Shown piece by piece: positions 47,601-62,300 of a stretch of DNA of 64,000 bases (its first letter is position 1; each line of letters starts with the position of its first letter). Below the pieces are notes generated by a model. It saw only the letters and a program-made list of their open reading frames with translations, was not told the origin of the DNA and ran no database searches. The position numbers and the translations under genes are program-made. The DNA is from Isoetes taiwanensis (Eukaryota; Streptophyta; Lycopodiopsida; Isoetales; Isoetaceae): assembly GCA_021234155.1 (NCBI GenBank), contig JAJEKV010000033.1, positions 15,693,422 to 15,757,421 of the forward strand, given 5' to 3'.

Positions 47601-49340
47601 TGAACAGGGGAAAACAGAAAAAATAGTGGGAAGAGGGGAAACGGAATTAACCCGCCAAAAAACTATGATCTTCTGATGAAAATGTAGCAACAAAATGAAG
47701 CCACATTCTCGCTTATTTCTCCATTTTTTTCTCCTTGAGGTTCTCATTTTTCTTGTTTTGAACCATGGTTCTCGCCATGGTTCTCGCCATGATTTTGAAC
47801 CATGGTTCTCGCCATGGCCAGCTATGAGACGCTGAAATAGAAAAGGAAGGGGACGATAATTGAGAAGCTACTGAGAGGAGAGAGAGGCCGCATCCAAGGA
47901 GCTGATGTTGCATAAGATCACAAAGCAGATTTGAGAACAATAGTGACCTCGTAAATACGCATAGAAGATAGTGTTCTTCATCGACCCTTCAAGAAGCATC
48001 GGAGGTGCAAGCTAGATTCGCTGGCGTGTCCGGAGTTGAACGCCAACGAGCTTTTAACATACAAACAAATGGACAAATGGCTATGGAGTCGATGTTCCGA
48101 GATCGATATAACATTGAGGGCCATAAAATATGGCAAAAAGAGATGTTGAACTCATTGTTGGTATGTGAGGATGGCCATGACCTTTATCGCTATGAAGGAA
48201 AAGCATTGCCCATCCCGCCATGAGACAATGGATAAGGTAGATTTGAAATATAATCAGCATGTTCATGATCATGCGAGGATAAAATGAAAAGAACGGAACA
48301 TGATTGGAAGACACTAGAGCCGCATCGAATTTTCCTAGTCGATTTCATTTCAGCAAAAACGGATAATGCCGTCTATTGAGGTACATTAGTCTTGCTCTCT
48401 CTCAGAATCGTTATTTTAATGCGCCAAATCCAAATTCCTCAAATCTTTTATCTTCTCCCACAGACCGTGATACCCACCGAGGCTTTGAAGGTCGCATGGA
48501 CAAGCTCTAAGGCTTCATCCGCGAGGCTTTGAAGGTCGTGGATACCCACCGAGGCTTTGGGCCTGGTGTTTAAGAGTGAAAAGTGCTACCGCTATTGACC
48601 TAACTATTACGTAGTAATATATGTCCGCTTTTTGTGACAAATAAAATTCTGAAGCCAAGTTTAGTGTACAAGGTATCCCGGGTCGATGAAATTTTCATTT
48701 TACAATGAGGAAGTGTCGAAACAAGTATTTAACTTCAAGTCATCTTGCCATGCTTTGACCTTACACAGCTTTGATAATAACCTGAGGCTTGAAATGACCT
48801 CTTAGGGTCTGCAAATGTTAGAAAATGCTCACTTTTTGCACCAAGCAAGCCATGGTTTTCGTGATCAAATTAAGCATGGGATTGCAGTCTAATTAAAGGG
48901 CCGTGGTGATATATAGCTATTTTAAACCCCCTCTCAACTTCCTAAGTATGAATCGAAGATTTAACATACATATGTCAAACCCTCCAAACATATCAACACC
49001 TGAGAAGCCGCAAAACGAACCCTATGCTAAATGAAAAATTATCCATACCGCTTCACCGATTGAAGAAACGAGAATTCCACCGCTTTTATCGGTTTGAAGT
49101 GAAGCGCCATGTTTTCTTGACTCTGTGGGCCCGAAAGAGATGCCATCGGATTGAACCCTCGTAGCTCTCTCGGATGTCCGTGATCCTCGCTGGCTGCTCG
49201 CTGTCGAGAATCACTCAAAGGTTTCGCTCCCAAAGGGAACAGCCTTTCCTTCAATGGCTTGAAGCTATAATAGGGCCAAAGAAACATCTTTAGATGGAAT
49301 GGCCCAAAAGAGAAAAAAAATCTTCCATAATTGGCATAAA
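44616..49340. other. Unit B block without a recognised gene
   Basis: Counterpart of 13,661-18,400. It contains the AACCATGGTT repeats (47,760-47,820) and a tandem repeat of accgaggctttg at ~48,475-48,560. The frame at 48,005-48,223 is open but unmatched. Confidence 0.5.
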
Positions 49341-49345
49341 ACCGC

Positions 49346-49353
49346 TATAAAAG
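49346..49353 (+). promoter_or_regulatory. TATA box of the PEBP-like gene, copy B
   Basis: TATAAAAG, 54 bp before the ATG at 49,400. The region from here to the ATG is almost identical in all copies. Confidence 0.6.
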
Positions 49354-49399
49354 TTGGAAGAGAATGTTGTTTGTAGCTAAGTAGCCTAGCAAAGCAATA

Positions 49400-50256
49400 A
49401 TGAAGATGCTTGTAGCCTTATGTTTGATGATGATGACAACGACGATAATTTCTCAAACAAAGAAAGACATCCAGCTTTCCTTTGACATTAAGGTTTCCAT
49501 ATATGCACAATGAGGTGGTGAGAGATATGGAGTTTGTTCCTCTTGCCGAAATTGCTCATCCTCCAATCATTACAATCGATTGGGGTAAGGATAATAGCTC
49601 AACACCACCAACAACACAAACGCCCATAGTTAACTCAACATCTCCAACTCTAGCTCCAGCCCAAAGACCGCAAGATCGGCACCGGCAGAGAGAATCATTT
49701 GGAGCTTCAAAGACTAGAATCATTTGTAACTTGGGAAGTACCTTCTAATAACTTCTACTCATTGATTGCCATTGATAGAAATGCCATCTCCATCGCCAAT
49801 CCTCAACCTCACCCTCCTCACCACCCCATACCTCATCCTCATTCACAACCCAAATCGCTTTCCTCATCCTTATACTTACCCCAAACATCCCAAATCTCAT
49901 CCCCGTCCCCCGCTCATCCTAAACCTCATCCTCGCCCTCATCCTCACCCCAAACATTCCAAATCTCATCCGCATCCTCCTCCTCCTCCTCACCCCAAATC
50001 TCATCCCCATCCTCGTCCTCATCCCCATCCTCATCCTCTTGTGCCGCCTAGGCATCAACCTCATCATTTGGAGCACAAAGATATCTATGTGCATTATTGG
50101 ATTGTAGACATTCCTGAAGGAGCGAATGATGTTTCTTCTGGAAAGGTTTATTATTCTTATCAAAAACCCGGTCCCTATGATGGTGATAATGGCTATCATA
50201 CAATTGAATTTCACTTGGTGAAGCAACCGCAACCTGTGATTCTTTCACATGCCTAA
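49400..50256 (+). CDS. Secreted PEBP-like protein with a Pro/His-rich insertion, copy B (frame broken at N-terminal side)
   Basis: The C-terminal half is the best of the three copies: a 185-codon frame (49,699-50,256) runs from TWEVPSNNFYSLIAIDRNAI through the His/Pro block to DVSSGKVYYSYQKPGPYDG, YHTIEFHLVKQ and the stop after ILSHA. The N-terminal PEBP strand (FVPLAEIAHPPIITIDWG, 49,530-49,583) is open in another frame. The signal peptide from 49,400 runs into a stop at ~49,511 because of extra bases near 49,460-49,490. The breaks again fall at CAG/CTG-rich sites (agcttcagcac in copy A is agcttcaaagac here), so the true gene may be intact. Confidence 0.7.
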
Positions 50257-50803
50257 ATATCAACCACGACATCTCGCCGAAACTATCACCTCATCTCACT
50301 ACCCCTTAGACTGGAGTAATGATGTTGCGAATACTAGTTTTATTTGTTCTTCTAGGAGGATTTTCCGCTGAAGGCATTGTGTAAATGTCTTTAGGTTTTT
50401 GTATAGGAATTTATATATATAATATATATTGAATACGTTTTTGTGTCTTAATAATAAGTTGCATAGGTTATGATGATAATTTGTTTTTTAGTTGATATTT
50501 TTCTTCTATTATTGTCTAAATATATACAATAAAGTCTCGTTTTTTTGTCGTTCTTATTTTTCGTCCTCTCGCGATTCTAAATTGAGACACCAAGGCTTTT
50601 CTAATTTCCTTTGAGGTGAGTATTAAAAGAAGGCGAGAATTTTGTTTCGTAAGCATGAGTTGACGTGTTGCATTGATATGTAGAAGAAGAGTAATTGAAA
50701 AAAAAAATAGACGGTGCCCGCTGTTGCGGCATAAATATTTGCCTCTATTGCGTGAATTGAACTTAATTCCTTGCACTTATAAATGATGTTGCCTCTTGTT
50801 GCA
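50257..50803. other. 3' flank of PEBP copy B and inter-unit spacer
   Basis: The 3' flank is shared with 19,307-19,498. The uninterrupted Helitron site is at 50,448/50,449. The spacer matches 23,510-23,832. No gene. Confidence 0.6.
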
Positions 50804-53465
50804 TTTGGATAATTAATTTTTTTTTCTAGGTGGCCTATTGATTCCTATAACTTTTAGTTTCGGATAGTCTCATTTTTTTCGACATGTTTTTTTTGCATTG
50901 GACATGACACTAAGAGAGGGGCATTAATGTATGTTTTGTGGTGACTTGCTCTAGAATTGTGCATGTACGTAGAAATTTTGCCCTAAGCCTAGATAACATC
51001 CAATTATAAACATAGCGATCTAAAAAAATATTCTAATATGGACCTTAGTGGCAACCATAATAATATATAAATGTCAACACATTTGTGTTGAATTTGCTCT
51101 ATTTTTTTCAGCAGACCAAACTTGGACAAAATTCCTTAAGAATGATTCCATTCTTTGAAAGAAGTTACAATGCCTGTGATAAATTAAATTGCAAAAAAAA
51201 AAAAAAAAACCCATCAAATTACCTTGGAAGATACGAACTGGATTGTTGAGACAACCTCGCAATCCATGGTATTATTCTTTCCCTAACTCCAAAGAACTAA
51301 AATGCCTTCTCTTTAGATAGATAAACTATATAATATCAATCAGTTGAAAAGCATGGAGAACTGTTTAAAACAAAGCACACAATTCTAGGAATTGAAGTGA
51401 AGAGGTCAACAAAACAAAGTCCTTAGCGAGAGTATATTGTCTTGAAGGCGGCATTCTAGAAAGCCAAATGAACTTTTATTCTGTTCCTAGAAGCTTGATG
51501 TTTCCACCATTTGATATGGTACAAAGCTAAAAGAAGCATTAGTTGGAGAATTCCAGCATTTGATGCATTACATGGCCTATGCATTACACGACTTCTAATG
51601 GAATATAATGGTAAAGGTAAGACTCATGGATGAGCCAGAAAAAAAAAAAGATAAAGACGAAAATGAACCCCAAAGTTGAGGGCTCGAACGGATCTAATAT
51701 GCCCACAATCTGTACAAAAGATTTGGTACGATGCATTTTTAAATGTGAAGACCTCTTACACCAATCTCTATTAGATGCACAACAACACGATTAATAAGAA
51801 AGATTCAAAAGTTTCATATTTTTACTTTTGGCAAGAAAACAAATTATTAACGTGAATTAGAAAGAGTTCTAAAAAAAATATAAGTGTTGCTCTTCTATTC
51901 TATTCTATTCTATTCTTTTGATCAAACTGTCATTAAGTAGCATTACAAACCTAGAGCGATAGACCTTAATGGAGCATATATGACATTAAGAGTTGGTAGA
52001 TACAACCATCTCAAAGTTCCAAACCATTACAAATACGGGGGATCAAAAAATAAGTGAAAATATATCTGGTTCCTTGTGTGTCAATCCTCTTTCGCTACGT
52101 TAGATTTGTTGGATGCCATGTTTATTTTGCTTCACACCTGCATGACATCTTCAACAGACACCAGCGGGTATACATAAACAAAATTTGCATGCTCCCAAAT
52201 AAGAGGCCCGTGCCGCTTAATTCCAGTCCCCCAAAGGAGAATCGAACAATTTCCAAAGACTTCAGTGTCTTACATAAGGCCAATCATTTATTAATATACT
52301 CAGAGCTCAGGCTCATTACTTGTCCCATTTGTCGAGAGCATGTTTGCGTATGCAAGCCTTTGCACACACACTTATAAGAAACAAAACACTAAAGTAGATC
52401 CTTTTTCAATGTAACTGAAGCACATAACATAAATTGGTGGCAGCTTTTAGCTACCTTGTGGAACTTTAAATATGTGATTTTAAGAAATTGCATCAATGGC
52501 CACATTATTGTAGAAATAGAGTTAGTTGGACTGTGACAGCAAATATAGACATTCATCAGTGAGCATGAAAACATGTTTTAAGGCCATAAATATTTACATG
52601 TGGATGTTAAGCAATCTGTTTCCTAGCTATATCCTAGATATCTAGCTATATCCTTAAGAGGACAAACCCAAACAACTTCGAAACATTCATGTTGAGGAAG
52701 AAAATAACATTGAGTAGAGTGAGGGAGCCACCAACTTCGTGAAAAGCATTCATATTTGTCTGTCAGATTCTCGCACATGGCTTGCATGCTTTTGTCTTTA
52801 TTCGTGATCAGGTTTCTAAATCAGGTTTGATCTAAGACGATGCTTATGATTCCATGGAAGTCGAGATAGTATAAACCTTCTATTTGGTACACTCAAATTT
52901 TCAAAATTAAGGAATGGAACAAAAGAAGTGTCTAAGATGCTTGTAAAAGTTCGATATATATTGAAAATGGTTACATACAAATTTGGTTACATACAAATTT
53001 GTGATTGTATTAGATACAAGTTCTACACTTTATATGGAGTAAGACCTATTAGAGAAAGTACGATCATCTTTTTTTTTATAATGTATTTTTTATTGTGTCA
53101 TGTTTGTACACTTTCCATTACCGCCTAAGTATCACCCGGACTAATTAGATATAGACTTGTAATTACGTGTACAATGAAGCTTATCCAATTGGTAACAATT
53201 ACAATTTATTGTTTGCTCACATGTAGCAAGGTCATAAATTGCTATGCCATGTCTATGAATTCGAGGCTAAGACCTACTTGTTCCTTATTCTTGATCTCAC
53301 CAAGCAAACATGTTGTCTTTGACCATGTCCTTTTTCAACTCCAAAGAGTCTAAGATGTGGTGGGTGTCTTTGACATCACATCCGCTGGTCTTGTTCTATT
53401 GAATTATGCATCACAACCGGTAATCAATACGCTTAGCATGGCATCATAAATGATTTTAAATTCTC
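50804..53465. other. AT-rich noncoding start of unit C
   Basis: Counterpart of 893-3,650. No gene. TTCTA repeats at 51,893-51,916. Confidence 0.6.
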
Positions 53466-53468
53466 TTG

Positions 53469-53570
53469 CGTATATTGGTCAAGTGCGTAATGTTTTATCT
53501 TCATATAATAAGCTACAAGAAAATGGCATGAAAGTTCCAATTTGGGTGGTTGCGTAAAATTACCGATTTT
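53469..53570 (+). pseudogene. Exon-like coding fragment, unit C
   Basis: Same piece as at 3,658 and 26,559. All three CAG/CTG sites at its start are altered (ttgcgtatattggtcaagtgcg against ttgcagatattgctgaagtg in unit B), so neither acceptor nor frame is clean here. It shows the intact CACTA target site at 53,559-53,561. Confidence 0.35.
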
Positions 53571-55963
53571 CTGGATGCTTTGTACTCCACCTAACAACGG
53601 CATCATCTTCGACTTTCACCATTCTAGGAACGCCCCGGGTGTTCCGGAGCGACTATTTGGGAGGAAGAAGAGATATGCATCGCGACTAAAACTTTGTATA
53701 GTCCATAATCAAATAGCTTGTTCCTTTTTTTCATAGATACATCAGCAAAGCTATCCCGTAGCCAAGAAATGTTATTCGTCTTGGTGGCTCGACCGCCTCC
53801 ACAATCAATGCTTGTTACATCCGCAAGGAAAATCTTATCGACTAAACACCGGTTAGTGGTTTCCAAAGTGGTCGCCAAGCAATAAATGCCACCACCGCTT
53901 GCAAGCATTGGCATATTCCAGTATATACCGGCATATACCGAATATGCCATAAACCCACATGGATCCCTGCCCCCTAGGGGCAACCCAAAAAGAAGAAGAG
54001 AAAATGCTCTTCATATCTTCAAAACTATGCTAAAATGCAAAAATGCAAACTAGGAACTTTTTTAGTATACAAAGAGATTGATATGATATGAAATGCATTT
54101 TTTGGCTTCAAAATATCCCATCGTGGCAGCTTTTTAGCAAATATAGAAAATATGCATTTAGTCGCTTTTGCATACTATACAAGCCTTGGAAAATACAATA
54201 GTTTTTTCGAATGGCTTATTGGTTGGAGTTTATAATTTTCTAAAGACCTATAATATTGGGTCGACTAAAATATTAGGGCTTTTTCCAGCAAACATGGTGG
54301 CGCCAAAACGGTCGCCCAAAAGGGCATAGCCAGATCGATGGGTTTTGCTTGAGATCGATGGTAAGAGAGATGATGATCTATTGCAGTCTAAGCTATGGCC
54401 TCTAAAGGTATGATCTTGCTTCAAGGCTTATGTTATGAAGCAGATCGGTTTGCAGTTTGATAGTAATGGTAGAGCATCAAGAAATATCGATGCTTATTGC
54501 TTGTTTTAGAGCCAACTTTGCTTGTGGCAGCTGAAAAATATGCAAGATAGATATGCATATACAGGTTTACAAACTAGGTGCGGTCAAAATGCACAAACAA
54601 ACTTATGTTGATGTTGTGAAGTAGCTCGCTTTAAACTATCATCAAATAATATATGGATGGCATACATACGTGGGGCTTTAATCTAAGCGACGAGAATATA
54701 ATCGGCATCGAAAGTACCAGTGCTTAAAAATGTCCAAGATAGGGTCGGTAATAGCCGATTTATAACCCGGATCCAAAGGCAAGGTAAAAGAGATGTTATT
54801 TCGCCATATGCTCGTGATTTTGACCCGCTTGAAATGGTTTCTTGCTCGCTTGGTTATTCTTTTTATAATATGATGAGGGTCTACATTTTTAAGTTTTCAA
54901 TAATTGTTATGGCTTTGCCACCGTTGTTGCATACACTATGCCATGAACAGGATACTTGCATGTGGTTTCTTATTGTTTATGCAAAAGTTGCTCGCTAAAA
55001 GTATGGACGATTAATATTCAAAGTTAAGATAAAGTTGTTTCAAACTAGAAGAATGTCTAATATATATAAAAGTTCTAGAATGTACCTTTTTTGAGATATT
55101 ATTTATGTTTCAAACTAGAAGAATGTAGGGACACCCTAACATGCTTTTAAATTGAGTGATTTTTTAATTTTCAATAATTGTTAAAGCATTTGGGTGGAGC
55201 CTTCTAAATGCAAATTCATTGATTGATTGCCCTTCAGATCTACTTGCATGTGGTCATGCTTATGATTCCATGAATGTCTAGATATAATGATAGTATAAAA
55301 ATGATTCTAAGACGATTTGGTGGTATGGAAGTCATAATTTGGTACACTCAAAAAATTAAGGAATGGAACAAAAGAAGTGTCTAAGATGCTTGTAAAAGTT
55401 CTCGATATATAGCAATCGACACATAACTATCATTAACATTAATTAATATAGACCATTGCATCCAACACATTTAAATCAAAATCCCCCAAACCCCCTTTGG
55501 TTTGGGTGCATATTCACACCTGAGGGTTACTTTGGGCAACGAGAGTCGCTTTGATGGGCATATTTGCCCTTTATTCCAAGATCCGACCGCATATAGTGAT
55601 CCTCGCTTGTGGGGTATGCATATACAAGTTTTTGTATAATCAGATATTAAGATTTGCAAAATACTATAAGGTTTGAGATAATGTACTTAATGGTCGAAAG
55701 CAAAATCAATCTGTCGAGCAAAAATGTGTCTCTCTCACAAAATTTAAAAATGTATGTATATAACTCCAAAGAAATCAAATGAATAAGCATTACAATTCAC
55801 TAACTTACCTGCACACCTAACAATAACCATGCACATAAGATGTGACTTCAATTCTAGAAACAACTCCACTTGTAACTGATATTGTGTCGCCACCAATTGA
55901 TAGCCAACTACAAGAATAAAGATCCCCGCAAACGTGGTAATACTCCAAACTCAACAGAACTCA
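53571..55963. other. Unit C block up to the P0 fragment
   Basis: No gene is supported. A minus-strand frame of 119 codons (53,983-53,624) is the longest of three related frames, containing KIFLADVTSIDCGGGRATK; the family is unknown. Between ~54,990 and 55,340 the sequence differs from units A and B by small rearrangements of otherwise shared phrases. Confidence 0.4.
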
Positions 55964-56776
55964 CCGCCAGAAGCAAAAGAATCGAGTCAGAGCAACATCA
56001 AACTTGAGGGATCCTTCAAAAATTCTTTAACCTCGACCGCCTGTGGATATGAATATTCTCGCTGCAAGGGCAACCGAAAAGAACATTTTTATACGAATTG
56101 ACGAAGAAATGAGCAAAACGCCGCCAAAGTAGGGTATCCCATCGCCAATGACAATGCAACCACCATTGAAACACCAGAAGAGAACTTAGCCATCAGATCA
56201 TCCTCAGTCAAGTCAAGGACTGCAGGATCAAAAACTGAACCATAAGAAAATGGATCGAATGCCAAGCTTTTGCAAGCAAAGTTGCCTCGTGATGAACCAA
56301 CTTTATCTCCTTTTTAATCGATCCACATTGGACACAATTTCCACAGCTCTCTTATTAATCTTTGTGGGAATGTTAAGAACATGGAAGAAGGACGCTTGAG
56401 AAGGATCAAGCCCCGTGTTTTCCGTGGAGGTATGGTCACATCAATTGGGGCTACAAGCCCAACACGAGCAGGTGCCACCTTGTACTTGGCAACTTCTTCT
56501 CTGACTTCCTTTAGATCCCCTTTTGTAAAAATAAGTCCCACATTGCCCAAGAGAAGAGATATCAGATTCAAAACAGCCGTATTTCCAGTTTTCTCTCACA
56601 GAACTCGAATGGTTCTTTTCATCATGGTATTCTTCCCCATAAGTACGACGATTCTCGCCTTAAACCCTTCCCCGATTTGTCGCATTTGAGTAGACCCAAC
56701 ATTATCCGCTACACAGATCAAAGCCTTGGAGTACTCCTCCAAAAGCTCACACGTCTTTTCTAAAGTATTATATGTA
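55964..56776 (-). pseudogene. Ribosomal P0-like exon, unit C (frameshifted)
   Basis: The longest intact frame is 56,571-56,314 (85 residues), from [20 protein letters not shown] to the KINK region. It is frameshifted at ~56,410, ~56,480 and ~56,600 relative to copy A, again next to CAG, CTG or GG sites. The same FSYG/SVFDP deletion is present, so the deletion is older than the array. Confidence 0.75.
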
Positions 56777-59358
56777 CCTGGGTTATTAGTGATGGCAAAT
56801 TAAAAAGAGGCCAGAGCACTGCGAAAAGAGAAAGGGAGGTGAATGCCTACCAGAACTAAGAACAGGAATCGGATAGCTACAAAGACTGATTATTTGCAGA
56901 ATACCAAAACAGGCCGCCACGGATTTCCTGACGATCATAGCTCGACACAAAAAGAAACACCCATTTCTGCAAGTTGAACATTCATTTCTTTCTGATGCTT
57001 GCTCCAGCCTTCTTGTTCTCGATGCTTGCTCTAGCCTACCGAAGCACCACAGACAGTGCTCCACCTCTGCAGAATTTGTGCCTTCCGCTAGCAAACCCTA
57101 TCTAGCAAACCCTATTTCTAAATGGCTCGAGGGTTGCATGTGAAGGAGTCTGAATAAGCTAATTGAAAAAAAAAATACAACATGGCCCATGGGTCTAAAC
57201 CATTGAACAAAAAACACTAAAATTAATGTAGGCGTATATGCACTCTAGATATACTAATTAGTAGTTCCCATGCAATACGTTTTCGAAATCATATGAAAAC
57301 CATAGGAAAAATAGTACAAAAATACAAAACCAACCCCCTGTTATTATGCTAGATATGCACCCACTAAAAAGAACAACTAGCGGCGGCGATGCTTTCGCGG
57401 TAATATGAAAACTTAGTTGTTTCTTTAGTTGTTTGTACACATATGCATCCACTAAAAAGAACAACTAGCGGTGGCGATCGCCGCCGCGACAAAGTCTTGT
57501 AAGATTTATGATACTTCACACAATTTATTGCATTTCAAAAATTTAACACAATCTCCAAATGCCATAATTGTGTGAAATATCATAAAATCTTGTATCCGAA
57601 AACAATGGTTCCGCGCGAAAAAGAGAAAAGAATCAAGAAGTGGTCCATGATAACCTTAGAACTTCGTATAGGTCAATGATATCTAGACATCCGGGTCGCT
57701 TTTTTCCCTTTGGAATCTATGGTGGAACCATGGTACCCATTGCAAAGAAGGTCATGATGTCCGAGGGACAGATGTCATTGAACTTGAATATGCATGCAGT
57801 TGGAAGCAAGAGTGGATCATGTATCTTGTGAACCCGCTTCTTCCACCACGGCTTTTGAATGGTCCGCCATGGTTTGGCCCCTTCGCCGCAGAAAGATCCC
57901 TTCACAACAAGATTCGCAACACGAAAGAGACAAATAGTGTCGAGTTCGAAGCCCATGGAAGGCAAAGATGTTCTCGAGCCACTAAGGTCAACGATTGCTC
58001 CTCGAATTCTAGGAACGAGCCATCGACAATCTTAAGTATCTCAAGTTGAAAGCAACCGAATTCCCAATCTTTCTTTCTCTCGCCTCTCTCGATCAATGTG
58101 GTGTAGTCACTTTCTAGGCTCCATTATTTAGAGAGGCGTGGTTGCAAGACCATCGAAGTTCCCATATGCACTCTCCATGTTCAATGCTCCAAAGTAATAT
58201 CTCAATGGCATCGACTTACCTTGGGCACTATAGTTGGAATCATTGTTCTCACTACAAAGCACAATGGTCGAAACGAAATGGCTACATTTCAGCATAAGTT
58301 ACCTCCCTCCTCGTCACAAATGAGGTTTCCATGATGCCTCTTGCATTCGCCTCTTAGGATCAATACAACTTAGCTCCTTGCTAAGCTCTATTGCACAAAG
58401 AGATGAATGCACCGGTGAATTCTTGGAAATCTTGTTGTAAGAGTGGATCATGTATCTTGTGAATCGCTTCATTTTGATGGGCTCTTGAATAGTCTCGCCG
58501 TCGCTTGACCCCTTCACACGTAAAGATCCCTTCGAGCAAGATTTTGCAAAGATGCTAAGAGACAAACGGCGTCGAGTTTAATAAGCCCATTGAAGGTTGC
58601 GTGTTCTCGAGGCACTAAGGCCTGATTGCTTCTAAATTTAAGAAACTCCCGAACCTTAGATGGTTCTCAAATTATTATGTAATTTTGCGAGTGAAAAAAT
58701 AACAAATGAAGAGAGATACAAATGAAATGACAAAATTTATTGTTTTATTCACAAGTTGTTTATTCTTCCACATCTGTTAGATAACGCCATCGACAATCGG
58801 AGAGTCAACCGGATCAAGACATGTGGTTAATTCCTCGACAAAACTTGTTGTATTGATGGGAGCAAGATCACCCACCCTCTATGTCAAATTCTTCGCTTTT
58901 CTTGGCTACCGCTGGATTGATCCAAGAATATGTTTTCTAGGTCATCTTTGTCGTTGACTTAAATTGGTGCATTGAATGTCCGTGCCAACGTGGATCCAAA
59001 GCAAGTACTAACAAGGTTTGAGGGTGTTGGCCTTCGTTGTTTCATCCGCTATTTCAATTGTCTTGGCCATTCCTTTCTCGCCCATGCTACACCTTTTCGA
59101 CCCTAGCCCACCCTCCGATTGGTAATGCGGGATGGTGGTTGAAGAAGAGGGATGGTGTAGTTGATTTCTTTGTCTTTTTGCTCCCCCTTATTTGTCCCTT
59201 GTCTTTTTTTTTATTATTCTTATTTTTTTGTGGTCAAAATAATAATTCAAAAACATGAATGACATATGAACCATTAAGCATACAACACATAACACACCAA
59301 AACAAGGATTTCAAAATTTTGCTTTTATTACTTTTTGGAATCTTAGAAATTAGGTTTT
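56777..59358. other. Unit C block without a recognised gene
   Basis: Counterpart of 8,149-10,790. The palindrome and direct repeat are at ~57,352-57,490. About 50 bp at ~59,205-59,230, including one arm of the short fold-back, is missing. Confidence 0.5.
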
Positions 59359-62300
59359 TTCTTTTTTTTTTTTTAGTTTGTGGTTTGAAAGACAAAGTTC
59401 AAGGCGGCCAATTTCTTTATTTTATTCACTCATTCTCTTCTTTAAGTATATTCCTTTTTTAGTAAATTTGTGAAATTGCCTCTGTTTCTTTTTAACACGC
59501 TTTTTTCTTTCCTTTTGTTTTACTTACTAGAGAAGCAAGATTTGAAAACGATTTAGCAACTTGATGAGTTAAATATATGAAGCATTTCATTTACCAAAGT
59601 ATGAAATACTTGATAGTGCTTTTATTGAAATCCATACAAAAGAATTTGAAATTTTATTTGGGCCGCTCAACTAACATAGTTTCGCTTTAAATCCCCGAAA
59701 GCACGCATACATTTAGATCCATTTGAAAAATGCAGTCCATTTGAAAAATGCTACTTCTCTGAGAGCTTTCCATGGCGACACTCGTGCTTTTTAATGCTCA
59801 TTGACGGCACAAAAGCCATGGCCTCTTGTTCATACCACAAAACACAAGAGGGTCAGAAACCCCTTCTAAGAAATTAGAAACGGGCTTTGTATGATTGGTC
59901 TGTCCTTGAGAATTATTGTTGGAATTGTTGTCATGCCATATTGATAATTAATAATTGAACAGAGGAGTCGTCGCAAAAGGCGTGAAGCATCCGCCTGGGG
60001 TAAAGCTTTGAGAGATCGGCTTGTGGTCTGGCTCAGCCGTGGGTCGGATCGGATTTGGAAGCACAGGATTTTGAGCATAGCCATAGCTTCATAATCGATG
60101 TAGATGTATGTAAACAGTCTATAGTTGAAAAGCTCAATTACTGCCAAAGATATAAGAAATGCATATCATCTTGGTAGCTTCAAACATGCTTGTCAACTTA
60201 CCATTCTAGGATGGATTGTAGTCAAGAAAATTGTTGTGAAATCACAGTTTAGAACATCTCTTCCATAGACTGCAGAAGATTTGGAAACAGAGCACGATAA
60301 AGAAATAGCAACAAAGAAAATAAACTATTTACCTCAAACATACCTTTTGTGATGGAACATGAGCAAGCAAGAACCCGAACTTCTAATTGCTCTTTCCTTA
60401 TAAATTGCTTTTTCTTGATAGTTCATCAAGTACCGCTTTTGGTTTCTATCAAAAGGATGAATATGAAACGAAGAATGAGGAAAGCAAAGATCTACTACCC
60501 GATTAAAATAATAGGGGTCAACCTCACATGTAGAACATGATCGTGTCATTCATGCAAACAAATCAAAATAAACACATCGCAATGAGACCATTTTGAATAG
60601 ACATTGCAACCGCATTTTGCGATGCATTCCGTGATGGATTCAAACGCCTCAAACTCGGATACATAAGGCACCCGACCTGATGCGTAGGATGTCAAGAATC
60701 AATAAAAATGACGCATTCGGAAAGAATGGATTAAGTGGAATCAACAGATAAGAACTCATCAAAAATAACACAGTTGCAAAGATGTGATGCATTACAATAA
60801 AAAAGTGAAAGCCATATAAGCACTGAAAATAATCAAAGAATCAAATGCAAGTGCATTGATACATTGTAATGCGAACTACCGCCAAGACATATTTTCAAGT
60901 AGAACAAACGAAGAACTAAAATAGATAAATTGCAGATGGACAACTAGGAAACTATTAGCCTATAAATACTAATGAGAAGAATTGAGACAAATCGATAGAA
61001 TTGCTCAGGTCATTAATGCTCGTTAATGCTGTTACCTTCCAATACAACCAAGATCGGATCCATTAAAATCATCATGAACCAGCATAATTAGTGCTTTCTG
61101 CAAAGATAAGTTAGCATGTCATTATACAATTTAATGCCCCAAAAGCAACATGTAACCAAATAGATAGACAAACATGGCAACATCCTTGAAATATTTTCAC
61201 ATTCAACAAAAGCATTATTGAAAGAATCATGTGTATTGAAAGAGCTTGGTTCTAGCAAGAATTATTCCATAGTAGAAAACGGTGCAACATAAAGTACCTA
61301 AGTAAGATATAGTCTGCCCTTATTATTCTTAGTTTGAGGTGCATATTTCTCATCAAATATATCACCAACTCGACATAGAAGTCGGGACGAAGAAAAACAC
61401 TGGGATTATCTCAAGAAAATAATTGAATCTCACCATCATGCATCAAACGTAGAAGTCGGGGACGAAAAAATGCATATCATGCAATAAAGCTTGTTGCTTA
61501 TGTATAAATTCCCCGACTTGCCTACAAAAACCGCTCGCAAAACCGAAGATGCATCTCCTACCAATGTAATCAAAACAAAATAATAATCGACATGATAGAT
61601 AGACACACAAAATAGATGTGAACAGGGAAAACAGGAAAAAAATAGTGGGAAGAGGGGAAACGGAATTAACCCGCCAAAAACTATGACTGCTTTGATGTAA
61701 ATGTAGCAACAAAATGAAGCCACATTCTGCTGCTATTTCTCCATTTTTTACTCCTTGAGGTTCTCATGGCCGCTCTTCTTGTTTTGAACCATGGTTCTCG
61801 CCATATGGTTCTCGCCATGGTTTTGAACCATGGTTCTCGCCATGGCCAGCTATGAGACGTTGAAATAGAAAAGGAAGGGGACGATAATTGAGAAGCTACG
61901 GAGAGGAGAGAGGCCGCATCCAAGGAGCTGATGTTGCATAAGATCACGCAGCAGATTTGAGAACAATAGTGACCTCGAAAATACGCGATAGAAGATAGTG
62001 TTCTTCATCGGACCCTTCAAGAAGCATCGGAAGGTGCAAGCTAGATTCGCTGGCGTGTCCGGAGTTGAACGCCAACGAAGCTTTTAACAGATACAAACAA
62101 ATGGACAAATGGCTATGGAGTCGGTGTCCGAGATCGACATAACATTGAGGGCCATAAAATATGGCAAAAAAGAGATGTTGAACTGCTGTTGGTATGTGAG
62201 GATGGCCATGACCTTTATCAAGAAGGAAAAGCATTGCCCATCCCGCCATGAGACAATGGATAAGGTAGATTTGAAATATAGTCAGATGTTCATGATCATG

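Larger units (their letters stand above)
23833..50448 (+). repeat. Unit B of the direct repeat, with CACTA and LINE insertions
   Basis: Colinear with unit A. It contains the CACTA element, the LINE fragment, a P0 fragment, PPR and transporter fragments and a PEBP-like gene. Without the insertions it is ~17.2 kb. Confidence 0.9.

Noticed and set aside
893-50448. Long-terminal-repeat retrotransposon or endogenous virus as explanation of the 17 kb unit
   Set aside because: No gag, protease, integrase or reverse-transcriptase motif, primer-binding site or terminal repeats were seen in the unit; only the LINE fragment has retroelement coding.
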